Part shown: in pieces, positions 1 through 5,776 of the stretch
Layout of the letters: the number at the start of each line of letters is the position of its first letter
Position numbering within the stretch: position 1 is the first letter of the stretch
Assembly (NCBI GenBank): GCA_030040455.1
Contig: JASHTR010000296.1
Span: 1 to 5,776, forward strand
Reading direction: 5' to 3'
DNA length: 5,776 bases
Source of the DNA: Terriglobia bacterium
GTDB lineage: Bacteria > Acidobacteriota > Terriglobia > UBA7540
Notes under the pieces: generated by a model
Told to the model about the DNA's origin: nothing
Databases searched by the model: none
The model's input: only the letters and a program-made list of their open reading frames with translations
Made by a program: the position numbers and the translations under genes

Positions 1-2
1 TT

Positions 3-2210
3 ACTAATAAGGCGACGGGGAATTGGACGTTTTATTATCAGTTTGACGACGCAACCCTCATCAATCCTTACGCGAGCGCGAATATACCGGGATTCACAGC
101 CACAAGCCCCTCCCGAGCGCAACAAATCAACATGAGCAACACTCAAACGTTCAGCGGTTCTGCAGTCAACGAGTTTCGCGTGAACTTCGTCCGTGTGGCC
201 TATCCAGGAACGGAGCCTACGGGGGGTAAGGGGAAAGTCAGCTCCTTCGGCTTCCAGGAGAGCGGGTTGGGTTTGCTTCCGCAGAATCCATTGGTTGAGG
301 GAGTTCCCCAAATTTCTCTAAACCAGCTTGGCTTGTCATTTGGCGCCGCTCTTCCAAGCGGACTTACTCAGAATGCATGGAGTTTCCAGGACAACTTCTC
401 GAAGATTATAGGAAACCATACTCTCAAGTTTGGCGGGTTTTTTGGCTATAACCAATGGAACCAAGTGAATGGCGGCAGCCTGAATGGAGTGTTCGGATTC
501 AGTGGCACAGAGACCGGCAACGACTTCGCCGATTTGCTGTTGGGCGCGCCCGATACATTTCATCAGGATAGCGACACTTGGATCCAGTCGCGTGTAAAAA
601 CTCCCGCAGTCTATGGCCAGGATAGTTTCCGATGGAGGCCTGACGTCACAGTGAACTACGGCGTGCGCTGGGAACTTGGTGAACCTTGGTACGACGCTAA
701 GAACCGGTTACAAGCGTTTGTCCCTGGCGAGCAGTCCAAAGTTTATCCGAATTCCCCGGAAGGTTGGGTGTTCCCGGGCGATCCCGGAATTCCCCGGACC
801 TTGGCGCCGACCCAGCTTCATAATTTTGCGCCTCGCTTGGGAGTCGCTTATGCACCTGCGATGACGGGGGGCTTGCTGGGTAAACTCTTTGGTGGCCCGG
901 GCAAGACGAGCGTTCGCGCTGCTGCTGGTATTTTTTACACCTCGTTTGATACCGACTGGCAGGGCTACGAGGAAGGCGATCCGCCCTTCTCAAACTATTA
1001 CGTGAGCCCGACCCTGGTCTACCTCGGAGAACCCTTCAAAAGTCGCCTCAGCGGTGACAACCCCGGCCAACGCTTTCCTGTTCCTCCGTTATCGCCCGAT
1101 GTGAGTTTTGCTTCCTTCCTGCCGATCGATGGCGTGGGTTATCAGACCACGAACGTCACTCCATACACAGAGGACTACAATTTCACCATTCAGCGGCAAA
1201 TCGCCAAATCGACAATCTTCACCATAGGATACGTGGGCACGCAAGGACATCATCTCTTTTCCCAGGTGGACTACAACCCGGGGAGTGCAGCCAAGTGCCT
1301 GAATATAGCGAGCCTGTACGACGCTGTGGGGGAGCCGGGGCAAGGGTGCGGTCCTTTCGGCGAAGACAACATTTATTCCATCGACGGCCAAACGTTCTAC
1401 GGCACGCGTCCGTACTCCGTTACTTCCGGGCGTTACCTTAGCCAGGGTCTGTTGGACTTTCTGGACAGTTCTTGGGAGGCGACGATGGGCAACTCCAGCT
1501 ACAACGCCTTGCAAGTCACGGTCAACAAAGCGGTCGGCCCCTTGCAATTCCTGGCGGCGTATACCTATTCAAAATCCCTGGACGACTCTTCGCAGTTTCT
1601 TGACATGATCAATCCTTTTAATTACCGCCTAAGCAAGGCGCTGTCTGCTTTCGATATGACGCACAACTTTGTGGCCAGTTATACCTATCAATTGCCGTTC
1701 GGCCGGCTGGCGCTCAGCCAGAGCGGTGTGTTGCACCGGGCGCTTTCGGGCTGGGAGGTAGCGGGCATCACACATTTCAGCACGGGGGTACCTGTTACGC
1801 TTTCTGAGAGTGACGACCAATCGCTCTGTGGCTGTGGAAGCCTCGGAACTTCCTCAGTTGATTTTCCCGATTACAACAACCAGCCGATTCAGTTCTACAA
1901 CCCGCGAACTTCAAAGGGCTTTCAACAATTTTCAACGACCCCGTTTAGCCGCGAGCAGCTCGGTCAGGAGGGTACCGCCAACCGTCGCTTCTTTTTTGGT
2001 CCTGGCCTGAATAACTGGGACATTTCGGTTTTCAAGAACGTCCATATCAGCGAGCGGGTGACGCTGGAGCTTCGGGGAGAGTTCTTCAATGCCTTCAACC
2101 ACACTCAGTTCGAAAACCCTGTGGGTAATTTCACGGCGAGTAACTTCGGTGAGGTTACTTCAGCGAATGCTCCGCGCATTGGCCAAGTTGCCGTGAAAAT
2201 CCAGTTTTAG
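3..2210 (+). CDS. TonB-dependent receptor, Oar-like outer-membrane beta-barrel (5' partial)
   Basis: This is the C-terminal 735 residues of a large outer-membrane receptor. The frame is open from base 3 with no stop, so the gene begins upstream. The ATG at 132 is internal: coding-like barrel sequence (NWTFYYQFDD, FTATSPSRAQQIN) precedes it and there is no ribosome binding site. Full-length family members run to about 1000-1200 residues with an N-terminal carboxypeptidase-regulatory-like domain and a plug; both would lie outside the window. Visible here are alternating barrel strands, for example HTLKFGGFFGYNQW, VTVNYGVRWELG and VTLELRGEFFNAFNH, and a C-terminal strand ending RIGQVAVKIQF. The terminal Phe is the usual signal for outer-membrane assembly. 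Large loops lie between strands, and the only four cysteines (residues 432, 449, 609 and 611 counted from base 3) fall in two of them. Such receptors import ligands across the outer membrane with energy from TonB, or act in adhesion; the ligand cannot be read from sequence. It lies 29 bases before the next gene, probably in the same transcript. Confidence 0.9.
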   Translation, partial: TNKATGNWTFYYQFDDATLINPYASANIPGFTATSPSRAQQINMSNTQTFSGSAVNEFRVNFVRVAYPGTEPTGGKGKVSSFGFQESGLGLLPQNPLVEGVPQISLNQLGLSFGAALPSGLTQNAWSFQDNFSKIIGNHTLKFGGFFGYNQWNQVNGGSLNGVFGFSGTETGNDFADLLLGAPDTFHQDSDTWIQSRVKTPAVYGQDSFRWRPDVTVNYGVRWELGEPWYDAKNRLQAFVPGEQSKVYPNSPEGWVFPGDPGIPRTLAPTQLHNFAPRLGVAYAPAMTGGLLGKLFGGPGKTSVRAAAGIFYTSFDTDWQGYEEGDPPFSNYYVSPTLVYLGEPFKSRLSGDNPGQRFPVPPLSPDVSFASFLPIDGVGYQTTNVTPYTEDYNFTIQRQIAKSTIFTIGYVGTQGHHLFSQVDYNPGSAAKCLNIASLYDAVGEPGQGCGPFGEDNIYSIDGQTFYGTRPYSVTSGRYLSQGLLDFLDSSWEATMGNSSYNALQVTVNKAVGPLQFLAAYTYSKSLDDSSQFLDMINPFNYRLSKALSAFDMTHNFVASYTYQLPFGRLALSQSGVLHRALSGWEVAGITHFSTGVPVTLSESDDQSLCGCGSLGTSSVDFPDYNNQPIQFYNPRTSKGFQQFSTTPFSREQLGQEGTANRRFFFGPGLNNWDISVFKNVHISERVTLELRGEFFNAFNHTQFENPVGNFTASNFGEVTSANAPRIGQVAVKIQF

Positions 2211-2226
2211 CCGACTCTTGAACGAC

Positions 2227-2233
2227 AGGGAGG
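2227..2233 (+). promoter_or_regulatory. Ribosome binding site of the first exported-protein gene
   Basis: AGGGAGG lies six bases before the ATG at 2240 and fixes that start. It sits in the 29-base spacer after the receptor stop codon, with no room for a separate promoter and terminator, which supports co-transcription with the receptor gene. Confidence 0.8.
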
Positions 2234-2239
2234 CATCCG

Positions 2240-3232
2240 ATGCCAAGGACGGTTCTCGGTTTCAAGGTGGATCGCCGCCAATTCATCCAAACAGCGGCAG
2301 CAGATACAGCCGGCAGTGGGTTTTCATCTTCCGCTCTTGCGCAGTTATGCCCTTCGCAGCCGGGCACGGTTCGAGACCGGCTGTGGGTATTCTGCAATCC
2401 CGTGAATGCTGACTACGAGTACGTCCGCAAACGGTCTGTGATGTCACCGGTCGAGAGCGCATTCTACCTCGGGGTGCCGAACATACTCATGGTCAACGAG
2501 TATCCCGGTCCCAAAGGAGGAGTGAAGTTCTTCCCAGGGCCTGAGCCATTGTATCAACTTCCCAATCAGGAGGGATGGTATCAGCCATTTGAACCGTCAT
2601 TCGAGCAGTACGCTTTCTCCCTGAAAGTCCTGAAGCGAGTGGCGTGGTCCATCGTGGACGCTGGCGGCGTCACCAAAGACTGGGAGAGAAAGCAAGTGTT
2701 GGACATGGCTTTCCATACTCCCAACTTTGTCGGTGTGTACATGGATGACTTCTTCCGCGGCGAACCGGACGCCAAAGTAGCGAGCTTGACGCTCGACGAA
2801 CTTCGGGCTCTTCAGCAGCAACTTAAACAACCCAGCAAGAAGCTTGATCTGTATGTTACTTTTTACACTCGGTTCTTGAACCGCCCGATAGCTGATTACC
2901 TCAATCTGATCGATGTGGTTGCAATATGGACGAGCCAGACGCAGGATTTGGCACGCCTGGACGCAAACCTGGCGCTCTTGGAAAAACTGGCTCCCAAACC
3001 CAGAAAAATGCTCGGACTGTATACAGCAGCATATGACAGAAATCGAATCCCATGGTGGACAGATCTGCCGGTCGCGACCATGCAACATCAGTGCGAGTTG
3101 GCCCTGAGAGCTCTCCGGGACGGCCGAATCGATGGGATCGTTATTTACGGCTGTACCACAATGGACCTCGGCTGGCAATCCGTGGAGTGGACACGCGACT
3201 GGATTCAGAGAGTCGGAGAAATCAAGCTCTGA
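2240..3232 (+). CDS. Exported protein of unknown function, predicted TIM-barrel-like, paralogue 1
   Basis: I do not recognise the family. The 330-residue protein begins with a twin-arginine type signal: R12-R13 in VDRRQFIQ, a short weakly hydrophobic stretch, and a possible cleavage site after ALA at 32-34. The mature part shows eight evenly spaced hydrophobic strand-like segments: RLWVFCNP (47-54), NILMVNEYP (81-89), RVAWSIVDAG (133-142), FVGVYMDDFF (163-172), LDLYVTFYT (202-210), IDVVAIWT (224-231), KMLGLYTAAY (256-265) and IDGIVIYGCTT (297-307). Amphipathic helices lie between most of them. This pattern fits a (beta/alpha)8 barrel, with D169-D170 at the end of strand 4 as candidate functional residues. 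Many secreted glycoside hydrolases share this fold, but no family signature was recognised, so an enzymatic role is inference. The next gene is a close paralogue; relative to it this copy has a net 12 extra residues, rich in Gly and Pro, around 90-109. Position behind a TonB-dependent receptor suggests a role in substrate binding or processing outside the cytoplasm. Coding status is strong because paralogue differences are mostly synonymous or conservative. Confidence 0.88.
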   Translation: MPRTVLGFKVDRRQFIQTAAADTAGSGFSSSALAQLCPSQPGTVRDRLWVFCNPVNADYEYVRKRSVMSPVESAFYLGVPNILMVNEYPGPKGGVKFFPGPEPLYQLPNQEGWYQPFEPSFEQYAFSLKVLKRVAWSIVDAGGVTKDWERKQVLDMAFHTPNFVGVYMDDFFRGEPDAKVASLTLDELRALQQQLKQPSKKLDLYVTFYTRFLNRPIADYLNLIDVVAIWTSQTQDLARLDANLALLEKLAPKPRKMLGLYTAAYDRNRIPWWTDLPVATMQHQCELALRALRDGRIDGIVIYGCTTMDLGWQSVEWTRDWIQRVGEIKL

Positions 3233-3269
3233 TCGCAGGTCAACAGCAGACATTCGCTTGTTGAAGAAG

Positions 3270-3277
3270 AAGGAGGT
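3270..3277 (+). promoter_or_regulatory. Ribosome binding site of the second exported-protein gene
   Basis: AAGGAGGT is a near-perfect Shine-Dalgarno sequence eight bases before the ATG at 3286. It lies in a 53-base spacer with no terminator-like hairpin, so the two paralogues are probably translated from one message, with strong initiation at the second. Confidence 0.85.
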
Positions 3278-3285
3278 TTTAGAGA

Positions 3286-4242
3286 ATGAGTCATCGCGCG
3301 GGCTTAAAGGTACACCGTCGCCAATTCCTCCAAGCTGCGGCAGGAGCCGCTGCCAGCTGGGGAGTCACGTCTTCCTTCTTCGGCCAAATCTGTCCGCCGA
3401 AACCAGGCACAGTGCGCGACCGGTTGTGGGTGTTCTGTAACCCTCGAAATGCCGACTATGATATGGTCCGCAAGCGGTCCGTAATGTCGCCGCTCGAAGG
3501 CGCCGTTTATTTCGGAGTGCCGAATATACAGATGGTCAATCAATATCCCGAAGTGGGGCCAGGGTTTCTCCCTGGGCAGGAGGGATGGTTTCAACCATTT
3601 GAGCCGCCGCTCGAACAATACGCTTTCCCTCTGAAAGTGCTGAAGCGAGTGGCGTGGTCTATCGTAGGCGCTAGTGGCGTTACCAAAGAGTGGGAGAGAA
3701 AGCGAGTGTTGGACATGGCTCGCCATACTCCCAACTTTGTCGGCGTGTACATGGACGATTTCTTCCGAGATAAGCCGGGCGCGAAGGTGGCAAGTCTGAC
3801 GCTCGACCAACTTCGGGTAGTTCAACAGCAACTCAAGGAACCCAACAGGAAACTGGACCTCTACGTCACGCTCTATACGAATCAATTGAACCACCCAATA
3901 GCTGATTACCTAAACTTGATCGATGTGGTCACTCTTTGGACGTGGGAGACCGCCGATTTGGTAGATCTAGAAGGAAATTTAACTCGGCTGGAAAGACTGG
4001 CTCCGAAGCCTCGAAAAATGCTGGGTTGCTACACGGCCGAGTACGTTGGAAAGCGAACTCCGGCGTGGACAGGCATGCCTGTCCCGACCATGCAGCGCCA
4101 GTGCGAGTTCGCCCTGCGGGCCCTCCGCGACGGCCGGATTGAGGGGATCATCATTTACGGCTGCACCACCATGGATCTTGGTTGGGAATCTGTCGACTGG
4201 ACACGCGACTGGATTCGACAGATTGGGGATTCGAAACTCTGA
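3286..4242 (+). CDS. Exported protein of unknown function, predicted TIM-barrel-like, paralogue 2
   Basis: This 318-residue protein is a tandem paralogue of the preceding gene product, about 76% identical over the mature part by hand count. It has a more canonical twin-arginine signal: R11-R12 in VHRRQFLQ, then an Ala-rich stretch AAAGAAASWGV and a possible cleavage site after FFG at 31-33. The eight strand-like segments are all kept: 46-53, 80-88, 121-130, 151-160 (FVGVYMDDFF), 190-198, 212-220, 244-253 and 285-295 (IEGIIIYGCTT). D157-D158 corresponds to the Asp-Asp of copy 1. The C-terminal block YGCTTMDLGW with a following WTRDWI is also shared. Differences concentrate after strands 6 and 7 and in the strand 2 to 3 linker, where this copy is 12 residues shorter. 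An exported location and barrel fold are inferred; the molecular role is unknown. A secreted hydrolase-like or binding protein working with the upstream receptor is the simplest guess. The start is fixed by the strong ribosome binding site. Confidence 0.88.
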   Translation: MSHRAGLKVHRRQFLQAAAGAAASWGVTSSFFGQICPPKPGTVRDRLWVFCNPRNADYDMVRKRSVMSPLEGAVYFGVPNIQMVNQYPEVGPGFLPGQEGWFQPFEPPLEQYAFPLKVLKRVAWSIVGASGVTKEWERKRVLDMARHTPNFVGVYMDDFFRDKPGAKVASLTLDQLRVVQQQLKEPNRKLDLYVTLYTNQLNHPIADYLNLIDVVTLWTWETADLVDLEGNLTRLERLAPKPRKMLGCYTAEYVGKRTPAWTGMPVPTMQRQCEFALRALRDGRIEGIIIYGCTTMDLGWESVDWTRDWIRQIGDSKL

Positions 4243-4248
4243 TCGCCA

Positions 4249-4262
4249 ACTGGAGGCCCAGT
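4249..4262 (+). other. Small hairpin after the paralogue pair
   Basis: ACTGG and CCAGT form a perfect 5-bp stem around a four-base AGGC loop, seven bases after the stop codon at 4240-4242. It is followed by AAAAG and not by a T run, so it does not qualify as a rho-independent terminator on this strand. It could slow exonuclease decay of the upstream message, or be chance. Confidence 0.3.
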
Positions 4263-4270
4263 AAAAGTCG

Positions 4271-4296
4271 CTCTTGAGACCATGGAGGCGGTTTTT
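4271..4296 (+). other. Orphan ribosome-binding-site-like segment, possible duplication remnant
   Basis: After the second paralogue there is CTCTTGA, then GGAGGC and a T run. The same order, CTCTTGA then GGAGGC (2215-2234), stands before copy 1, and a looser version with GGAGGTTTT (3272-3280) stands before copy 2. Here no ATG follows at the right distance; the corresponding position reads GGTACG. The segment may be the end of the duplicated unit or the scar of a lost third copy. Similarity is short and judged by eye. Confidence 0.4.
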
Positions 4297-4340
4297 CGGT
4301 ACGCTTAGCCATTCCTTTCATCGAGACAGTGCCCGCAATT

Positions 4341-4346
4341 GATAAT
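4341..4346 (+). promoter_or_regulatory. Weak -10-like element for the permease gene
   Basis: GATAAT, preceded by TT, matches five of six positions of the sigma-70 -10 consensus, about 85 bases before the permease ATG. No good -35 box is seen 16-18 bases upstream (TCATCG region). It is the best promoter candidate in the 188-base spacer and would account for separate control of the permease, but it may be chance. Confidence 0.2.
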
Positions 4347-4364
4347 GGATGATCCTTTAAAGCT

Positions 4365-4384
4365 ACTACGTTCCAAGCCGTAGT
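4365..4384 (+). other. Inverted repeat ACTACG-8-CGTAGT upstream of the permease
   Basis: Perfect 6-bp arms at 4365-4370 and 4379-4384 flank an eight-base spacer (TTCCAAGC). No T run follows, so it is not a terminator. It lies downstream of the weak -10-like element and 46 bases before the permease start, where an operator or leader hairpin could act. A 20-base dyad of this size can occur by chance. Confidence 0.3.
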
Positions 4385-4430
4385 TATTGACTGACTGGGC
4401 CGTTTCCGACGGGGTTACTCCTCCTCGTTT

Positions 4431-5776
4431 ATGAATCAAGGTGAAGCACACACTGGCGCAGCTCCAACTGCCCCCCCAACCCTGCGGCGTGTCCTGACGC
4501 TTAAGGATCTCATCTTCTACGGCATGGTCCTGATGCAGCCGATCGCTCCTGTAGGCATTTTCGGCTTTGCCCAAAGCATGTCCCACGGGCATGCCGTGAC
4601 CACGATATTGATCGGCATGGTCGCAATGATGCTGACGGCCTTTAGTTACGGCCGGCTTGCGACCATCCACCACTCAGTCGGATCAGCGTACACGTACGTG
4701 GGGCGCGAGTTCAATGTCTACCTGGGATTTCTCGTCGGTTGGGCCATCACGCTGGACTATTTGATGATTCCACTCATCAACACCGTCTTTGGCTCACTGA
4801 CTCTCCACCGGCTAATGCCGAAGATTCCATATGTTGCCTGGGTTGCGCTCTTCGTAGGAATCATCACATTTCTCAATTTACGCGGTATTCGCGCGGTAGC
4901 CAATGCCAACACACTGCTTCTTGGAATCATGAGCGGCGTCGTCCTGGCATTCGTGGTCCTGGCAATCCGTTACATAGCCCACGCGCACGGCTGGAGCGGG
5001 CTCGTTTCCTTCAGCGCCTTCTACGATCCACGCACCTTCGACGTTCGCTCGCTTGGCAGGGCAACTTCGCTTGCGGTTCTCACCTATGTTGGGTTTGATA
5101 GCGTGACGACCCTCGCTGAGGAAGTGTGCGATGCCGGGCGCACGGTGCCCCTTGCGACCGTGCTCATCTGCCTGCTAACCGGGATCTATAGCGCTGTTGA
5201 GGTTTATCTAGCTCAGCTTGCCTGGCCGGATTACCTGAGATTTCCGAATCTCGCAATGGCCTTTCTCGATGTCACGCGGCGCGTCGGCGGTCCGATACTG
5301 CTCGAGGCCATGGGAGGGATTTTCATTATCGCCTGCGTGGGCAGCGGGTTAACTGGACAAGTGGGTGCGGCGCGACTGCTCTATGGCATGGGTCGTGATA
5401 ACGTCCTCCCGCGCCGCCTTTTTGCGCATCTTGATGCGCAGCAGGGTAATCCAAGTTTTAATATCTGGATTATTGCGGCGCTGACGTTCGCCAGCGCATT
5501 GCTCATCAGTTATGAGCGGGTCGCGGAGCTTATGAACTTTGGCGCCTTTCTCGGCTACATGGGCGTCAACCTCGCCGCCATCCGGCGGTTTCATCCTCGC
5601 AGGGGAACCAGCCTGCTCGTTGGGTTCCTCGCTGGTGTCCTTGCTCCTGGGCTGGGTTTCGTGTTTTGCTTTGCGATCTGGTGGGGCCTGGCCGCGCCCG
5701 CCAAGATCATCGGCGGGCTCTGGTTCCTGCTAGGACTGGGTTATCTTGCCGTCAAAACCCGCGGCTTTCGATTACG
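4431..5776 (+). CDS. APC-superfamily amino acid/polyamine permease, PuuP-like (3' partial)
   Basis: The first 448 residues of an inner-membrane transporter; the frame is open to the window end, and since relatives are usually about 450-500 residues little is missing. After a short polar N-terminus, segment 1 begins at LKDLIFYG and contains QPIAPVGIFG (36-45), the broken-helix region that binds substrate in this fold. Next come LTAFSYGR (68-75), GSAYTYVG (84-91), LGFLVGWAITLDYLMIPLIN (98-117) and a segment-6-like block YVGFDSVTTLAEEV (219-232). These blocks resemble the putrescine importer PuuP and related permeases, which use the proton gradient to import amines or amino acids; the actual substrate is not readable. 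About 11-12 hydrophobic segments are visible. The ATG at 4431 is chosen because an in-frame TGA lies at 4392-4394 and the next ATG (4524) would cut segment 1. No Shine-Dalgarno is present; CTCCTCCTC, the opposite polarity, lies just upstream instead. It follows the paralogue pair by 188 bases, so shared transcription is uncertain. Confidence 0.88.
   Translation, partial: MNQGEAHTGAAPTAPPTLRRVLTLKDLIFYGMVLMQPIAPVGIFGFAQSMSHGHAVTTILIGMVAMMLTAFSYGRLATIHHSVGSAYTYVGREFNVYLGFLVGWAITLDYLMIPLINTVFGSLTLHRLMPKIPYVAWVALFVGIITFLNLRGIRAVANANTLLLGIMSGVVLAFVVLAIRYIAHAHGWSGLVSFSAFYDPRTFDVRSLGRATSLAVLTYVGFDSVTTLAEEVCDAGRTVPLATVLICLLTGIYSAVEVYLAQLAWPDYLRFPNLAMAFLDVTRRVGGPILLEAMGGIFIIACVGSGLTGQVGAARLLYGMGRDNVLPRRLFAHLDAQQGNPSFNIWIIAALTFASALLISYERVAELMNFGAFLGYMGVNLAAIRRFHPRRGTSLLVGFLAGVLAPGLGFVFCFAIWWGLAAPAKIIGGLWFLLGLGYLAVKTRGFRL

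Larger units (their letters stand above)
2240..4242 (+). repeat. Tandem gene duplication (two diverged copies, about 1.0 kb each)
   Basis: The two genes align along their whole length in the same orientation. The alignment offset is 1046 bases at the start codons and 1010 bases after the single net 36-base length difference near 2510-2570. Exact blocks remain, for example 21 bases at 2713-2733 matching 3723-3743. The spacers after each copy also look related: both begin TCGC directly after the stop and carry GGAGG at nearly the same distance (40 and 42 bases past the stop). The copies are therefore the product of duplication of a unit that included the downstream spacer, followed by divergence. 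Confidence 0.9.

Noticed and set aside
132..134. ATG as the true start of the receptor gene
   Set aside because: The frame is open back to base 3 with barrel-like protein sequence, there is no ribosome binding site, and such receptors need an N-terminal plug.
2336..2350. Lipoprotein cleavage site at Cys37 of copy 1 (and Cys36 of copy 2)
   Set aside because: The residues before Cys are AQL and GQI; the lipobox needs a small residue just before Cys, so signal peptidase II processing is unlikely.
2597..3253. Minus-strand open frame of 218 codons opposite the first paralogue
   Set aside because: It lies fully antisense to a gene whose frame is supported by a paralogue. Its translation shows no domain or signal that I recognise, and no ribosome binding site was identified.
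3304..3894. Minus-strand open frame of 196 codons opposite the second paralogue
   Set aside because: Same situation as the previous one; similarity between the two antisense frames follows automatically from the duplication of the sense genes.
4251..4289. Direct repeat TGGAGGC (4251-4257 and 4283-4289)
   Set aside because: Seven bases, only two copies, and one is part of the ribosome-binding-site-like remnant; chance is sufficient.
4249..4297. Rho-independent terminator after the paralogue pair
   Set aside because: The 5-bp hairpin at 4249-4262 is followed by A residues, and the T run at 4292-4296 has no stem directly before it.
4387..4419. TTGACT as a -35 box of a permease promoter
   Set aside because: At 16-18 bases downstream the sequence is GC-rich (CGGGGT) with no -10 resemblance.
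4739..5098. Plus-strand open frame of 119 codons and the minus-strand frame at 4305-4673
   Set aside because: The first lies inside the permease gene in another frame and the second overlaps its 5' part and the spacer on the other strand. The permease frame has clear APC-family segments and these do not.

Overview
The window looks like part of an Acidobacteriota chromosome, perhaps a Solibacter/Bryobacter-type lineage. The main reason is the first gene. Its beta-barrel has the sequence style of the large, TonB-dependent, Oar-like receptors that these bacteria carry in many copies (segments such as FRVNFVR, NYGVRWE, YVGTQGHHL, GEFFNAFNHTQFENP and a terminal Phe). GC content is moderate, and the start codons of the second and third genes have strong Shine-Dalgarno sequences. 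The taxonomic call is inference from protein style; no marker gene is present.

Layout, all on the + strand: (1) 3-2210, the 3' part of a TonB-dependent receptor gene whose N-terminal carboxypeptidase-like and plug domains lie upstream of the window. (2) 2240-3232 and 3286-4242, two tandem paralogous genes for exported proteins with twin-arginine type signals. The mature proteins are about three-quarters identical by hand alignment, and I do not recognise the family. The hydrophobic-strand pattern suggests a (beta/alpha)8 barrel with a conserved Asp-Asp at the end of strand 4. (3) 4243-4430, a 188-base spacer with a leftover ribosome-binding-site-like segment, a 6-bp inverted repeat and a poor promoter candidate. 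(4) 4431-5776, an APC-superfamily permease resembling the putrescine importer (PuuP-like) branch, cut by the window end. No RNA gene, insertion sequence, CRISPR array or convincing terminator was seen.

The receptor and the two exported proteins are probably one transcription unit: the spacers are 29 and 53 bases, both proteins have good ribosome binding sites, and no terminator lies between them. The permease may belong to the same unit or have its own promoter in the 188-base spacer. A reasonable but unproven reading is a small nutrient-acquisition locus: an outer-membrane receptor, two secreted barrel proteins that bind or process a substrate, and an inner-membrane transporter for an amine or amino acid. 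The most interesting element is the duplicated exported family, which has no function I can assign.
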